Assembly (NCBI RefSeq): GCF_015477775.1
Contig: NZ_JADLQO010000005.1
Coordinates: forward strand, 124,001 to 188,000
Direction of reading: 5' to 3'
DNA length: 64,000 nucleotides
Source: Nocardia abscessus
GTDB lineage: Bacteria; Actinomycetota; Actinomycetes; Mycobacteriales; Mycobacteriaceae
A program made the translations under genes and the position numbers. Below the pieces are notes generated by a model, which was not told the origin of the DNA, searched no databases, and was given only the letters and a program-made list of their open reading frames with translations. Shown piece after piece: positions 34,421-42,567 of the stretch; within the stretch, counting starts at the first letter, position 1, and each line of letters opens with the position of its first letter.

Positions 34421-37400
34421 ATGAGCACTGTCCGCTTCCAGCGCCGTGCGCGCCGCGAGATGCCTCGAACGCCCGGTGGCGAGGTGACGCTGCAGCCCCC
34501 ACCCGAAATCCCCCGGGTCACACCGGGAAACCTGGTGATGAAGTTGATGCCGGTCGTGATGGTGATCGGCATGGTCGGCATGATGGCCCTGCTGTTCACT
34601 CAGGGCGGCGGTATCGCCTCCAATCCGATGAGCATGATGTTCCCGCTCATGATGCTGTTCTCCATGGTCGGCATGTTCGCCGGTCAGGGCGGCGGCAAGG
34701 GGCAGAAGGCCGCGGAGGCCAACGAGGACCGCAAGGACTACCTGCGTTACCTCGACCAGGTTCGTAAGGACGTCAACGAGACCGCGGGCCAGCAGCGCGC
34801 TTCCGTCGAGTGGAGCCACCCGGAGCCCGGCCTGGTCTGGATGCTCGCGGGCACCAGCCGCATGTGGGAGCGCCGCGCGGGGGACAAGGACTTCTGCCAC
34901 GCCCGCATCGGTCTCGGCGGCCAGCGCCTGGCCACCAGGCTGGTCGCCCCGGAGACCGGCCCGGTCGAGGAACTCGAGCCGATCGCCGCCGTCTCGCTGC
35001 GCCGCTTCGTGCGCGCGCACTCGACCGTGCCGGACTTGCCGACCGCCATCGCGGTCAAAGGCTTCGCCACCATCGCGCTGGACGGCGACCGCGGCCAGGC
35101 GCGGGACATGACCCGCGCGATGCTGGTGCAGCTGTGCATGTTCCAGGCGCCGGACCAGGTGCTGGTCGCGGTCGTCTGCGGCCCGGACACCGCTGCGGAA
35201 TGGGAGTGGACCAAGTGGCTCCCGCACACGCAGCACCCCGACGCGCAGGACGGCATCGGCACCCAGCGCATGTTCTACGGCTCGATCCGGGAGGCCATGA
35301 CGGGGCTGCACCCGTTGCTGGGCAACCGGGTCCGTTACTCGCGCAACCAGCCCGCCAACGCGAACATGGTGCACATCGTCTTCGTGGTCGACGGCGGCCT
35401 GCTCGAGGCCGAGGACGATCAGCTGCGCGAATCCGGGTACGAGGGCGTCACCATCATCGATCTGTGCGGCTACGCGCCGCGCCTCGCGGTGTCCCGCGGT
35501 ATCAAGATGATCGTCGAGAACGGCGAGTGCGTCGGCCGCGGCGCCACCGGCAATCAGGAGCGCTTCGCGCTCATCGACCGGATCAGCCCCGAGCAGGCGC
35601 AGCAGGTGGCGCGCAGGCTCGCGCCGTACCGTGCAGCCACACAGCGCAGCAGCGACGTGGAAACCGATGACTCCGAGGTGATCTCGACCTGGGCGCAGCT
35701 GATGGGCCTGGGTGACATCGGCGCCTTCAACCCGGAGCACGCCTGGCGGCCGCGCTACGGACGGGAGCGCTTGCGCGTCCCGTTCGGTGTCGGCGCCGAC
35801 GGCCTTCCGGTGGAACTGGACATCAAGGAGGCCGCCGAGAACGGCATGGGCCCGCACGGTCTGTGCATCGGCGCCACCGGTTCCGGTAAATCGGAGTTCC
35901 TGCGCACCCTGGTGCTCAGCCTGCTGGCCACGCACTCGCCCGACCAGCTGAACCTCGTGCTGGTCGACTTCAAGGGCGGCGCGACCTTCCTCGGCCTGGA
36001 CGGCGTGCCGCATGTCGCCGCCGTCATCACGAACCTGGAGGAGGAGGCCGACCTCGTCGACCGCATGAAGGACGCGCTGGCCGGCGAGATGAACCGCCGT
36101 CAGGAGGTGCTGCGTGCCGCGGGCAACTTCGCCAACGTCTCGGAATACGAGAAGGCCAGGGCCGCGGGCGCCGACCTGGATCCGCTGCCCGCGCTGTTCG
36201 TGGTGCTGGACGAGTTCTCCGAACTGCTCACCCAGCATCCGGATTTCGCGGAGCTGTTCGTCATGATCGGCCGGCTCGGCCGCTCGCTGCACGTGCATCT
36301 GCTGCTCGCCTCGCAGCGGCTCGAGGAGGGCAAGCTCAAGGGCCTGGAGAGCCACCTGTCCTACCGGATCGGTCTGAAGACGTTCTCCGCCAACGAATCG
36401 CGTCAGGTACTCGGTGTGCCGGACGCTTACAACCTGCCGAACAACCCCGGTGGCGGCTACCTGAAGGCGGACTCCGGTGAGATCCAGCGCTTCCAGGCTT
36501 CCTATGTCTCCGGCCCGTATGTCGGTGGGGGATCGCAGCGGGACATGATCGTGGCCACGCAGTCCGGCGAGATCGACGTCAAGGCCCGGCCGTTCACCGC
36601 GACACACGTGGACTTCCGGGCCGCGGACCGCGTTCCGCTGCCACCGGAACCGAGCCTGGAGCAGGAACACCAGGACGAGGACGGCGAGCAGCTGTCCAAC
36701 GTGACCATGTTGGTCTCCCGGATCCGCGGGCACGGCCGCCCGGCGCACGAGATCTGGTTGCCGCCGCTGGACGAGGCGCCCACGCTCGACCAGCTCCTCC
36801 CGCGCTCCATCCTCACCGGCGAGTACTCCGCGGTGTCCACGCTGCGTGCCCCGATCGGCATCGTCGACCGGCCCTACGACCAGCGTCGCGATCCGATGGT
36901 CGTCGACCTGTCCGGCGCCCGCGGCAATGTCGCCATCGTCGGCGGCCCGCAGTCCGGCAAGTCGACCGCGCTGCGCACCCTGATCATGGCGATGTCGTTG
37001 ACGCACACCGCCGAACAGGTGCAGTTCTACTGCCTCGACTTCGGTGGCGGCACCCTGGCCAGCCTGCAGGGCCTGCCACACGTCGGCTCGGTGGCCAGCC
37101 GGTTGGACGAGGATCAGGTCCGCCGCACCATCGCCGAGATGACCACCATCGTCCGTCAGCGCGAGGCGCGCTTCCGCCAGTTGGGCATCGAATCGATGGC
37201 GGACTTCCGCAGGCTGCGCGCGATGGACCCGGCCGCGAGCCCGGGCGCCGCCGGTGCGCACGAGGATCCGTTCGGCGACGTGTTCCTGGTGATCGACGGT
37301 TTCAGCTCGATCCGCCAAGACTTCGAGATGCTCGAGCAGATCATCATGAATCTCGCGGTGCAGGGTCTGTCCTACGGCGTGCACGTGGTCATCGCGCTGA

Positions 37401-38455
37401 ATCGCTGGGCGGAGGCGCGGCCTGCACTCAAGGATCAGATCGGCACCAGGATCGAGCTGCGCCTGGGCGATCCGATGGATTCCGATCTGGGCCGCAAGTT
37501 CGCCTCGCTGGTGCCGCAGGGGCGGCCGGGCCGCGGTATGACGCCCGAGTGCCTGCACATGCTGACCGGCCTGCCCCGCATCGACGGCAGCGCCGACCCC
37601 ACCGACCTCACCCGGGCCGTGGCGGACGCGGTCGCCACCATCGCCAGGTTGACGCCGGGCCGGCATGCACCGCAGGTCCGCATGCTGCCCGAGCGGCTTC
37701 CTCGCGAGCAGTTGCTGTACCTGGCGGGGGATTGGCCGTCGCAGGTCGACCCGAACACGAAGTGCCTGCGCATCCCGTTCGGCATCAACGAGTCCGAACT
37801 GGCGCCGGTGCACATCGACTTCGCGGAGAGCCCGCACTTCATCATCATCGGCGACACCGAATCGGGAAAGACGACGCTGCTGCGTTCGCTCATCGAGGGC
37901 ATCGCCGCGTCCAACACTCCCGACCAAGCCCGCTTCATCCTCGGCGACTACCGGCGCAGCATGCTCGGCCTGGTCCCGGAGGGGTACCTGGCCGGTTACG
38001 GCTCGACGGCGCCCCAGTTCACCCAGAACATGAACGACCTGGCCGCCTATGTCAGCAAGCGCACTCCGGGGCCCGACGTCACTCCGCAGCAGTTGCGGGA
38101 TCGCTCGTGGTGGAGCGGGCCTGAGCTGTACATCATCATCGACGATTACGACCTGGTCGCCACGTCCGCGGGGAACCCGGTCCAGGCGCTGCTCGAGCAC
38201 CTGCCCCACGCTCGCGATCTCGGCTTCCACGTGATCATCGCCCGGCGTTCCGGTGGCGCGAGCAGGGCGATGTTCGAGGCCACACTGGCCAGGATGCGGG
38301 ATCTGGGCTCCGCGGGCCTGATTCTGAGCTGCAGCAAGGACGAGGGTGTCCTGATGGGCACCAAGCGTCCGAGCCCGATGCCCCCGGGCCGAGGCACCTA
38401 CGTCACTCGTAACACCGAGGGCCTGGTGCAGACGGCTTGGCTGCCGTCGCCCTGA
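34421..38455 (+). CDS. eccC: EccC, fused FtsK/SpoIIIE-type ATPase of the ESX-4-like locus
   Basis: 1,344 residues. Two Met-rich membrane helices (about 40-90) and three ATPase domains with P-loops GATGSGKS (residue 484), GGPQSGKS (841) and GDTESGKTT (1144). The sequence between the first two P-loops is very similar to that of the 4053-8132 protein. All three domains here keep the usual P-loop residues. The ATG follows AAGGGGGATTCTCGTCG. The stop overlaps the start of the Rv3446c-type gene (TGATG), so they are coupled. EccC drives substrate transport through the EccD-containing channel. Confidence 0.95.
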   Translation: MSTVRFQRRARREMPRTPGGEVTLQPPPEIPRVTPGNLVMKLMPVVMVIGMVGMMALLFTQGGGIASNPMSMMFPLMMLFSMVGMFAGQGGGKGQKAAEANEDRKDYLRYLDQVRKDVNETAGQQRASVEWSHPEPGLVWMLAGTSRMWERRAGDKDFCHARIGLGGQRLATRLVAPETGPVEELEPIAAVSLRRFVRAHSTVPDLPTAIAVKGFATIALDGDRGQARDMTRAMLVQLCMFQAPDQVLVAVVCGPDTAAEWEWTKWLPHTQHPDAQDGIGTQRMFYGSIREAMTGLHPLLGNRVRYSRNQPANANMVHIVFVVDGGLLEAEDDQLRESGYEGVTIIDLCGYAPRLAVSRGIKMIVENGECVGRGATGNQERFALIDRISPEQAQQVARRLAPYRAATQRSSDVETDDSEVISTWAQLMGLGDIGAFNPEHAWRPRYGRERLRVPFGVGADGLPVELDIKEAAENGMGPHGLCIGATGSGKSEFLRTLVLSLLATHSPDQLNLVLVDFKGGATFLGLDGVPHVAAVITNLEEEADLVDRMKDALAGEMNRRQEVLRAAGNFANVSEYEKARAAGADLDPLPALFVVLDEFSELLTQHPDFAELFVMIGRLGRSLHVHLLLASQRLEEGKLKGLESHLSYRIGLKTFSANESRQVLGVPDAYNLPNNPGGGYLKADSGEIQRFQASYVSGPYVGGGSQRDMIVATQSGEIDVKARPFTATHVDFRAADRVPLPPEPSLEQEHQDEDGEQLSNVTMLVSRIRGHGRPAHEIWLPPLDEAPTLDQLLPRSILTGEYSAVSTLRAPIGIVDRPYDQRRDPMVVDLSGARGNVAIVGGPQSGKSTALRTLIMAMSLTHTAEQVQFYCLDFGGGTLASLQGLPHVGSVASRLDEDQVRRTIAEMTTIVRQREARFRQLGIESMADFRRLRAMDPAASPGAAGAHEDPFGDVFLVIDGFSSIRQDFEMLEQIIMNLAVQGLSYGVHVVIALNRWAEARPALKDQIGTRIELRLGDPMDSDLGRKFASLVPQGRPGRGMTPECLHMLTGLPRIDGSADPTDLTRAVADAVATIARLTPGRHAPQVRMLPERLPREQLLYLAGDWPSQVDPNTKCLRIPFGINESELAPVHIDFAESPHFIIIGDTESGKTTLLRSLIEGIAASNTPDQARFILGDYRRSMLGLVPEGYLAGYGSTAPQFTQNMNDLAAYVSKRTPGPDVTPQQLRDRSWWSGPELYIIIDDYDLVATSAGNPVQALLEHLPHARDLGFHVIIARRSGGASRAMFEATLARMRDLGSAGLILSCSKDEGVLMGTKRPSPMPPGRGTYVTRNTEGLVQTAWLPSP

Positions 38456-39885
38456 TGTCCGAGGTCGAGCTCGTCGTCACCGAGGCGCGTATCTGGGCGC
38501 GGGGCGCCGACACACACTGGGACGTGCCGCCCTCGATCGTCCTGGGCAGCAACGGCTTCGATCTCGTGGTGGGGCAGCCGCTGAATCCGCGGATGCAGGT
38601 CGGCTCGGTGGTCCAGTTCGTGCCCGCCGATGCCATTGCCTTGCCGCCCCGTACACCCTCGGTGGTGGACGCGATGGCGGCCGTGTTCGCGAAGGTGCTG
38701 GAGAATCTGCGCATCCCGGCCCCCTGTGCCCGGATGACTTTGATCTGCCCCACCGAATGGGGCGCCGACCGTCGCGATGTGCTGGAACACGCCGCTCGCC
38801 ACTGTACGCAGAAGGTCGTGTTCGAGCAGATCGCGGTGCGCTCGGTAGCGTCGGACGAAGGCACCAGCCACAGTCGGCGCACGCTGGTGCTGGAGTTCGG
38901 CACGCTGACCACCACCGCGTCCGCTGTCATCCGGAGCCATCGCGGCGTGCATGTCGAATCCTGCGAACTCGAGCCCACGCTCGCGCTCGATGACATCGCC
39001 GCGGAATCACCGGGGTTCGCAGGCTTGCGCGCGCTTGTGGCTCGGCTGCTCGACGGCGGCCCGATCGACCTTGCCCAGGTGGTCGGCCTCGCCGACACCG
39101 CGAAACTCGACCTTCTCCGGTCCGCGATCGAGCAGGCCGCGGGCGCTGTCGTCGAGCTGCGTCCGGTCGCCGGTGCCGATCTCGTTCGTGGCCGCCGGCT
39201 CGATCCGGGCGATTCACCGGAATCGCCGGCCGCGACAGCGCCCACCGAATGGATGCAGCCGCTGCGAGAGCGCGCTGCGGCGCAGCGTCAGCCGCGCTCT
39301 CGCACAGCCGGTTTCGCGGTCGCGGCCGTGGTGGCCGTCTCCCTGGCGATGGTCGGTGCGGTCGTCTTGTCCGGCCGCGAAGATGACGGGGCTATCGCGC
39401 CGGGCGCCGAGGCGGCGTCGACCAGCGCCACTCCTCCGGCGGTCACCTCGATCGGGGCGGCACCTGAAGCCTTCGGCCGCATCCGATTTCAGGTTCCGCC
39501 CGGCTGGCGCGTTGCTCCGTCGCCCGAAGGCGCACGTGCCCGTGTCGATCTGGTGCCCGAAGCCGGTGCCCGACAGCGGATTACGGTGATGCAGTCGTCG
39601 CTGGCGGCGAATACCGGCTATGAACAAGTCGCCGCGAAGCTGGAGGCGCAGATCGCGCAACGCGCCCCAGGGGTGCTGACCGACCTGAAACGTGACGTCG
39701 AGTTCGGGGGCCGCTCCGGCCTGGCCTACTCGGAACGCCCGGGCGACGGATCAACCGTCCGGTGGCATGTTCTGTTGGAGAACGGGATCCAGGTCAGCAT
39801 CGGTTGTCAGTACGCGGGAGACGGGTGGGACCAGTTGGAAACCCCGTGCTCGAATTTCGGAGACTCGGTTCGCGTCGTCCCGTGA
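38455..39885 (+). CDS. Type VII secretion-associated protein, Rv3446c family
   Basis: 476 residues. Position right after eccC and before the WXG100 genes equals Rv3446c of the M. tuberculosis ESX-4 locus. Residues 1-250 look like a degenerate actin/Hsp70 fold: CARMTLICPTEWGADRRDVL, then LVLEFGTLTTTASAVIRSHR (phosphate-2-like strand) and ELRPVAGADLVRGRRLDPGD; the phosphate-1 loop is absent. A membrane helix follows (residues 288-308, AGFAVAAVVAVSLAMVGAVV), then a periplasmic domain of about 170 residues (IRFQVPPGWRVAPSPEGA). It may link a cytosolic pseudo-ATPase domain to the ESX channel. Function is unproven. Confidence 0.85.
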   Translation: MSEVELVVTEARIWARGADTHWDVPPSIVLGSNGFDLVVGQPLNPRMQVGSVVQFVPADAIALPPRTPSVVDAMAAVFAKVLENLRIPAPCARMTLICPTEWGADRRDVLEHAARHCTQKVVFEQIAVRSVASDEGTSHSRRTLVLEFGTLTTTASAVIRSHRGVHVESCELEPTLALDDIAAESPGFAGLRALVARLLDGGPIDLAQVVGLADTAKLDLLRSAIEQAAGAVVELRPVAGADLVRGRRLDPGDSPESPAATAPTEWMQPLRERAAAQRQPRSRTAGFAVAAVVAVSLAMVGAVVLSGREDDGAIAPGAEAASTSATPPAVTSIGAAPEAFGRIRFQVPPGWRVAPSPEGARARVDLVPEAGARQRITVMQSSLAANTGYEQVAAKLEAQIAQRAPGVLTDLKRDVEFGGRSGLAYSERPGDGSTVRWHVLLENGIQVSIGCQYAGDGWDQLETPCSNFGDSVRVVP

Positions 39886-39930
39886 CCTGTCGTGCGGCAA
39901 TATCGCATGGAAAGCATTCGAGCATAAGAC

Positions 39931-39971
39931 GATTCGAGCCCCCGGCACCGAAGGCACCGGGGGCTCGAATC
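39931..39971. terminator. Bidirectional terminator between the Rv3446c-family gene and the WXG100 genes
   Basis: GATTCGAGCCCCCGG (39931-39945) and CCGGGGGCTCGAATC (39957-39971), a 15-bp perfect stem with an 11-nt loop, in the 101-bp convergent gap. Confidence 0.88.
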
Positions 39972-39986
39972 AGCCGAGACGGGATC

Positions 39987-40289
39987 TCAGAAGAGGCCCG
40001 CCAGCGCGGTGTCGGTGCCCTGCAGATCGGAGTTGCCGCTGCTGACCAGCTTGCCCGCGCTTTCCAGCGTGGTGTTCAGCTGCGTGACCTGCGTGTTCCA
40101 CTGGGCCTGCAGCGAGGCGAACGCATCGTTCGCGTCACCCTTCCAGTAGTTCGTCACGAAGTCGGTGACCTGCTTGTGGAAATCTTCGAGCATGGTCATG
40201 ACGCTGCGCGCCTCGGCCACGATGGCCTGTGCGCCCGCATCGACCTCGCCGAAGTTGGAGGCAATCCGACCGGGGTCGTTCGCTACCAT
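39987..40289 (-). CDS. WXG100-family ESX protein (EsxT position)
   Basis: 100 residues, helical hairpin with the WXG turn as YWKG at about residue 48. Begins MVANDPGRIASNFGEVDAG and ends ALAGLF. No YxxxD/E export signal is visible at the C-terminus. It is second in a two-gene operon with the 40326-40643 gene (36-nt gap), the usual layout for heterodimeric ESX substrates. The length equals M. tuberculosis EsxT (100), and the order fits esxU-esxT, but the sequences differ, so orthology is a guess. The pair lies opposite in strand to eccC, unlike in M. tuberculosis. Confidence 0.88.
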   Translation of the reverse strand: MVANDPGRIASNFGEVDAGAQAIVAEARSVMTMLEDFHKQVTDFVTNYWKGDANDAFASLQAQWNTQVTQLNTTLESAGKLVSSGNSDLQGTDTALAGLF

Positions 40290-40325
40290 GGGGAGCTCCT
40301 TGTTGTCTGTGGTACGGCTATCGGA

Positions 40326-40643
40326 TCAGGGGAGGTCCAGGCTGGAGGACTGTGCCGCCACCTGCTGGGCGAACTGCTGGTCCTGGTCCGCGAACTTCCG
40401 GCCGGCGTGAGCGAGCTTGTCCGAGGTCTGATCCAGCTGGTCGTTCAGCTTCCGCGCCTGGGCGAAGTAGCTGTCCATGAACGTGTCGAACGCCTGACGC
40501 GCCGCACCGCTCCAGGTGGCGGTGGTCTGATCCGACTTGCTGTTCAGTGCGGTGATCGCGGTCTGCAGATCCTGATGCCGCTGCCGGCAGTTGTCTACAA
40601 ACTTCGAGATCGCCTCTTCGCTCGCTTCGAGCTGTCCTGCCAT
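40326..40643 (-). CDS. WXG100-family ESX protein (EsxU position)
   Basis: 105 residues starting MAGQLEASEEAISKFVDNCR, with the turn motif as TWSG near residue 45 and a long second helix (AFDTFMDSYFAQARKLNDQL). No YxxxD/E motif is found near its end (QQVAAQSSSLDLP). First gene of the operon; AAAGGAGC precedes the ATG. Partner of the 39987-40289 protein, presumably as a secreted dimer. Upstream lies a 521-bp non-coding region with a duplicated 16-bp sequence. Confidence 0.88.
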   Translation of the reverse strand: MAGQLEASEEAISKFVDNCRQRHQDLQTAITALNSKSDQTTATWSGAARQAFDTFMDSYFAQARKLNDQLDQTSDKLAHAGRKFADQDQQFAQQVAAQSSSLDLP

Positions 40644-40741
40644 TTCGGCTCCTTTCGGTTCCCGTCTCGGCCAACGGCGGAAGCCTCAGTTGGCCTGTAC
40701 ATCTGGTTGGACGCGGTGCGGGTCTGATCGGTTCCATCCGA

Positions 40742-40772
40742 CTCGAGAAAGTTCGGCCTCGAGAAAGTTCGG
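40742..40772. repeat. Direct repeat of 15 bp, period 16, upstream of the WXG100 genes
   Basis: Two exact copies of CTCGAGAAAGTTCGG separated by one C. The CTCGAG core is itself palindromic. Possible binding site for a regulator of the WXG100 operon. Confidence 0.8.
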
Positions 40773-41079
40773 TTTCGCCCCACGGGATCAGGGCACTGCG
40801 CCCCTGAGCCCGGCTCGTTCGTGGTTTCGGCGGCCACGCACGGGCCTGCTCGGAAGACCACGATGCGGTCCGGGTCTGCATGACTTGTCAACGCCAGCGC
40901 TCGGCTCCCCTCCTTCCCCCTGCTCGCTGCTGAAATGATCGGCGAGTGGGCTGGCTGCGGTACACCTTACCGAACGCCTAAGTCCGCCGCTACCAGCAGA
41001 TTGCAGTTCGACTGCGGCGAAAGCCGGTCGTACGCAACCTCGAAAAGCTCGCGAAGCGGACGCGGTCCCCGTCCTGATT

Positions 41080-41115
41080 CCCCTCGGGCCGTTCGGGTTC
41101 GGGTGTCCCGAGGGG
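41080..41115 (-). terminator. Hairpin terminator downstream of the HxlR gene
   Basis: 9-bp stem CCCCTCGGG / CCCGAGGGG with an 18-nt loop, 50-85 nt past the HxlR stop on the minus strand. Confidence 0.55.
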
Positions 41116-41164
41116 ATATCCGACGTGGCTCGAATGTTGCTGTCCGCTGTTCAGCCGGGCATCG

Positions 41165-41515
41165 TCAGTGACGATCAGCGGGCACGGACTCATTCATGAG
41201 GTGTTCACGGCCCCACGCTTCCAACGGGAGCAAGGCTTGGTTGAGCAGCTCGCCCAGCGGGGTCAGCGAGTACTCGACACGCGGGATCACCTCGTCGTAC
41301 ACCTCGCGGTGGACGATCCCGTCTGCCTCCAGTTCGCGCAGTTGCGTGGTGAGGACCTTCTCGGTGACGCCCGGTACCTGGCGGCGTAGTTCACCGAAGC
41401 GGTGGGGGCGTTCGCTCAGGGGCCACAGGATCAGCATCTTCCACTTGCCGTTCAGTACCGCCAGTGTGGCATCGAGCCCGCACGTGTACGCGCCAGGTCT
41501 GCGTGTGATCGGCAC
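41165..41515 (-). CDS. HxlR-family transcriptional regulator
   Basis: 116 residues with a single HxlR winged helix: LAVLNGKWKMLILWPLSERP, RFGELRRQVPGVTEKVLTTQ, LRELEADGIVHREVYDEVIP. Cys12 lies in the conserved N-terminal spot (AYTCGLDATL) where some HxlR proteins sense electrophiles or oxidants. It diverges from the oxidoreductase gene at 41615 with an inverted repeat between them, the common layout in which the regulator controls the enzyme. Confidence 0.92.
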   Translation of the reverse strand: MPITRRPGAYTCGLDATLAVLNGKWKMLILWPLSERPHRFGELRRQVPGVTEKVLTTQLRELEADGIVHREVYDEVIPRVEYSLTPLGELLNQALLPLEAWGREHLMNESVPADRH

Positions 41516-41550
41516 GACCGTTCCTTCCAGCTGCCTGTTCTCTTACCCGG

Positions 41551-41580
41551 AAGTACGTGCCCACTTCCATGTGCGTACTT
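41551..41580. promoter_or_regulatory. Candidate HxlR operator
   Basis: AAGTACG (41551-41557) and CGTACTT (41574-41580) form an inverted repeat with GTAC half-sites, midway in the 99-bp divergent gap between the HxlR gene and the oxidoreductase gene. HxlR proteins bind GTAC-type dyads. Confidence 0.55.
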
Positions 41581-41614
41581 GATCGACCCGGATGCCTCGC
41601 CAACAGTAGCTCTC

Positions 41615-42478
41615 ATGTCCGATCACGCGAAGAAGTCGCTCACCGTCCTCGGCCTCGGCGATATGGGCTCGGCCCTGGTCCGCTCCTGGCTCGCCGCCGG
41701 GTACGCCGTCACGGTCTGGAACCGCAGTGCCCGACGGGTTCCGGAAGGCGCGATGGTCGCGGCCAGCGCCGCTGAAGCCACCGCCGCGAATGCTCTCGTC
41801 GTCGTCTGCCTCCTCGACGACGCCTCGGTCCGTGCGACCCTGGACGGCGTCGACCTGACCGGTCGGGACATCGTCAACCTCACCACCAGCACCCCCGCCG
41901 AAGCCCGCGAGCTGTCCGGTTGGATCGCCGCGCGCGGCGGACGTTTCCTGGGCGGCGGAATCATGGCGGTGCCCTCTATGATCGGTGTCGCGGACTCCGG
42001 CGGGTACGTCTTCTACAGCGGTTCGGCCGAGCTGCACGAGACCCATGCCGAGACTTTGGCCGTACCCGCCGGGGTCACGTATGTCGGCGCGGACGCCGGT
42101 TTCGCGGCCTTGTACGACATCGCTCTCCTCAGCGGGATGTGGGGCATGTTCGCCGGTGCCGCGCATGCCTTTGCCTTGATCGGTGGGGAGGACATCTCAC
42201 CGATAGAGTTCGCGCCCCTGCTGGTCGGCTACCAGCAGGCGATGGCCGGATACGCGTACGGCACCGCCGCGCAGCTGGCGAGCGGCGATTACGCCGAGGG
42301 AGTCGAGTCGAACCTGGCGATGATGGTCACGACGAACGCGACGTTGCTGCGTACCGCCGCCGAACAGGGCGTCAACCCCGAACTCCTCACGCCCTTCATG
42401 GCACTGATGGAGCGCCGGGTCGCCGAAGGCGGCGGGAACGAGTCGACCACCGGCGTCGTGGACCTCCTGCGCCGTTAG
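41615..42478 (+). CDS. NAD(P)-dependent oxidoreductase, imine-reductase/beta-hydroxyacid dehydrogenase type
   Basis: 287 residues. Residues 8-30 are the Rossmann start (LTVLGLGDMGSALVRSWLAA, GxGxMG), VVCLLDDASVRATLDG and NLTTSTPAEARELSGWIAAR follow, and GGGIMAVPSMIG takes the position of the substrate-loop motif of the 6PGDH-like superfamily. The C-terminal half is helical, like imine reductases (MAGYAYGTAAQLASGDY). The ATG is chosen by the family start; longer frames run into the HxlR gene. Likely induced through the HxlR protein by a reactive substrate. Converges on the kinase gene. Confidence 0.88.
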   Translation: MSDHAKKSLTVLGLGDMGSALVRSWLAAGYAVTVWNRSARRVPEGAMVAASAAEATAANALVVVCLLDDASVRATLDGVDLTGRDIVNLTTSTPAEARELSGWIAARGGRFLGGGIMAVPSMIGVADSGGYVFYSGSAELHETHAETLAVPAGVTYVGADAGFAALYDIALLSGMWGMFAGAAHAFALIGGEDISPIEFAPLLVGYQQAMAGYAYGTAAQLASGDYAEGVESNLAMMVTTNATLLRTAAEQGVNPELLTPFMALMERRVAEGGGNESTTGVVDLLRR

Positions 42479-42567
42479 GGATCGAAGCCGGTGCTGGGAA
42501 CGAAGCCGGTCTCCTCCGACGAGCTACCGGTGTTCTCGGCTGCGTCGACGAACAAGTCGCGAGTCGG

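Larger units (their letters stand above)
40644..41164. other. 521-bp non-coding region upstream of the WXG100 operon
   Basis: No supported gene. It contains a 15-bp direct repeat CTCGAGAAAGTTCGG (40742-40756 and 40758-40772, period 16) about 100 bp upstream of the WXG100 start, where a promoter or activator site is expected. At its right end CCCCTCGGG (41080-41088) and CCCGAGGGG (41107-41115) form a hairpin that fits a terminator for the HxlR gene. Confidence 0.6.

Noticed and set aside
34391..38230. Minus-strand open frame of over 1,200 codons opposite the second eccC
   Set aside because: Antisense to all three ATPase domains, with the composition of a shadow frame and no start signal.
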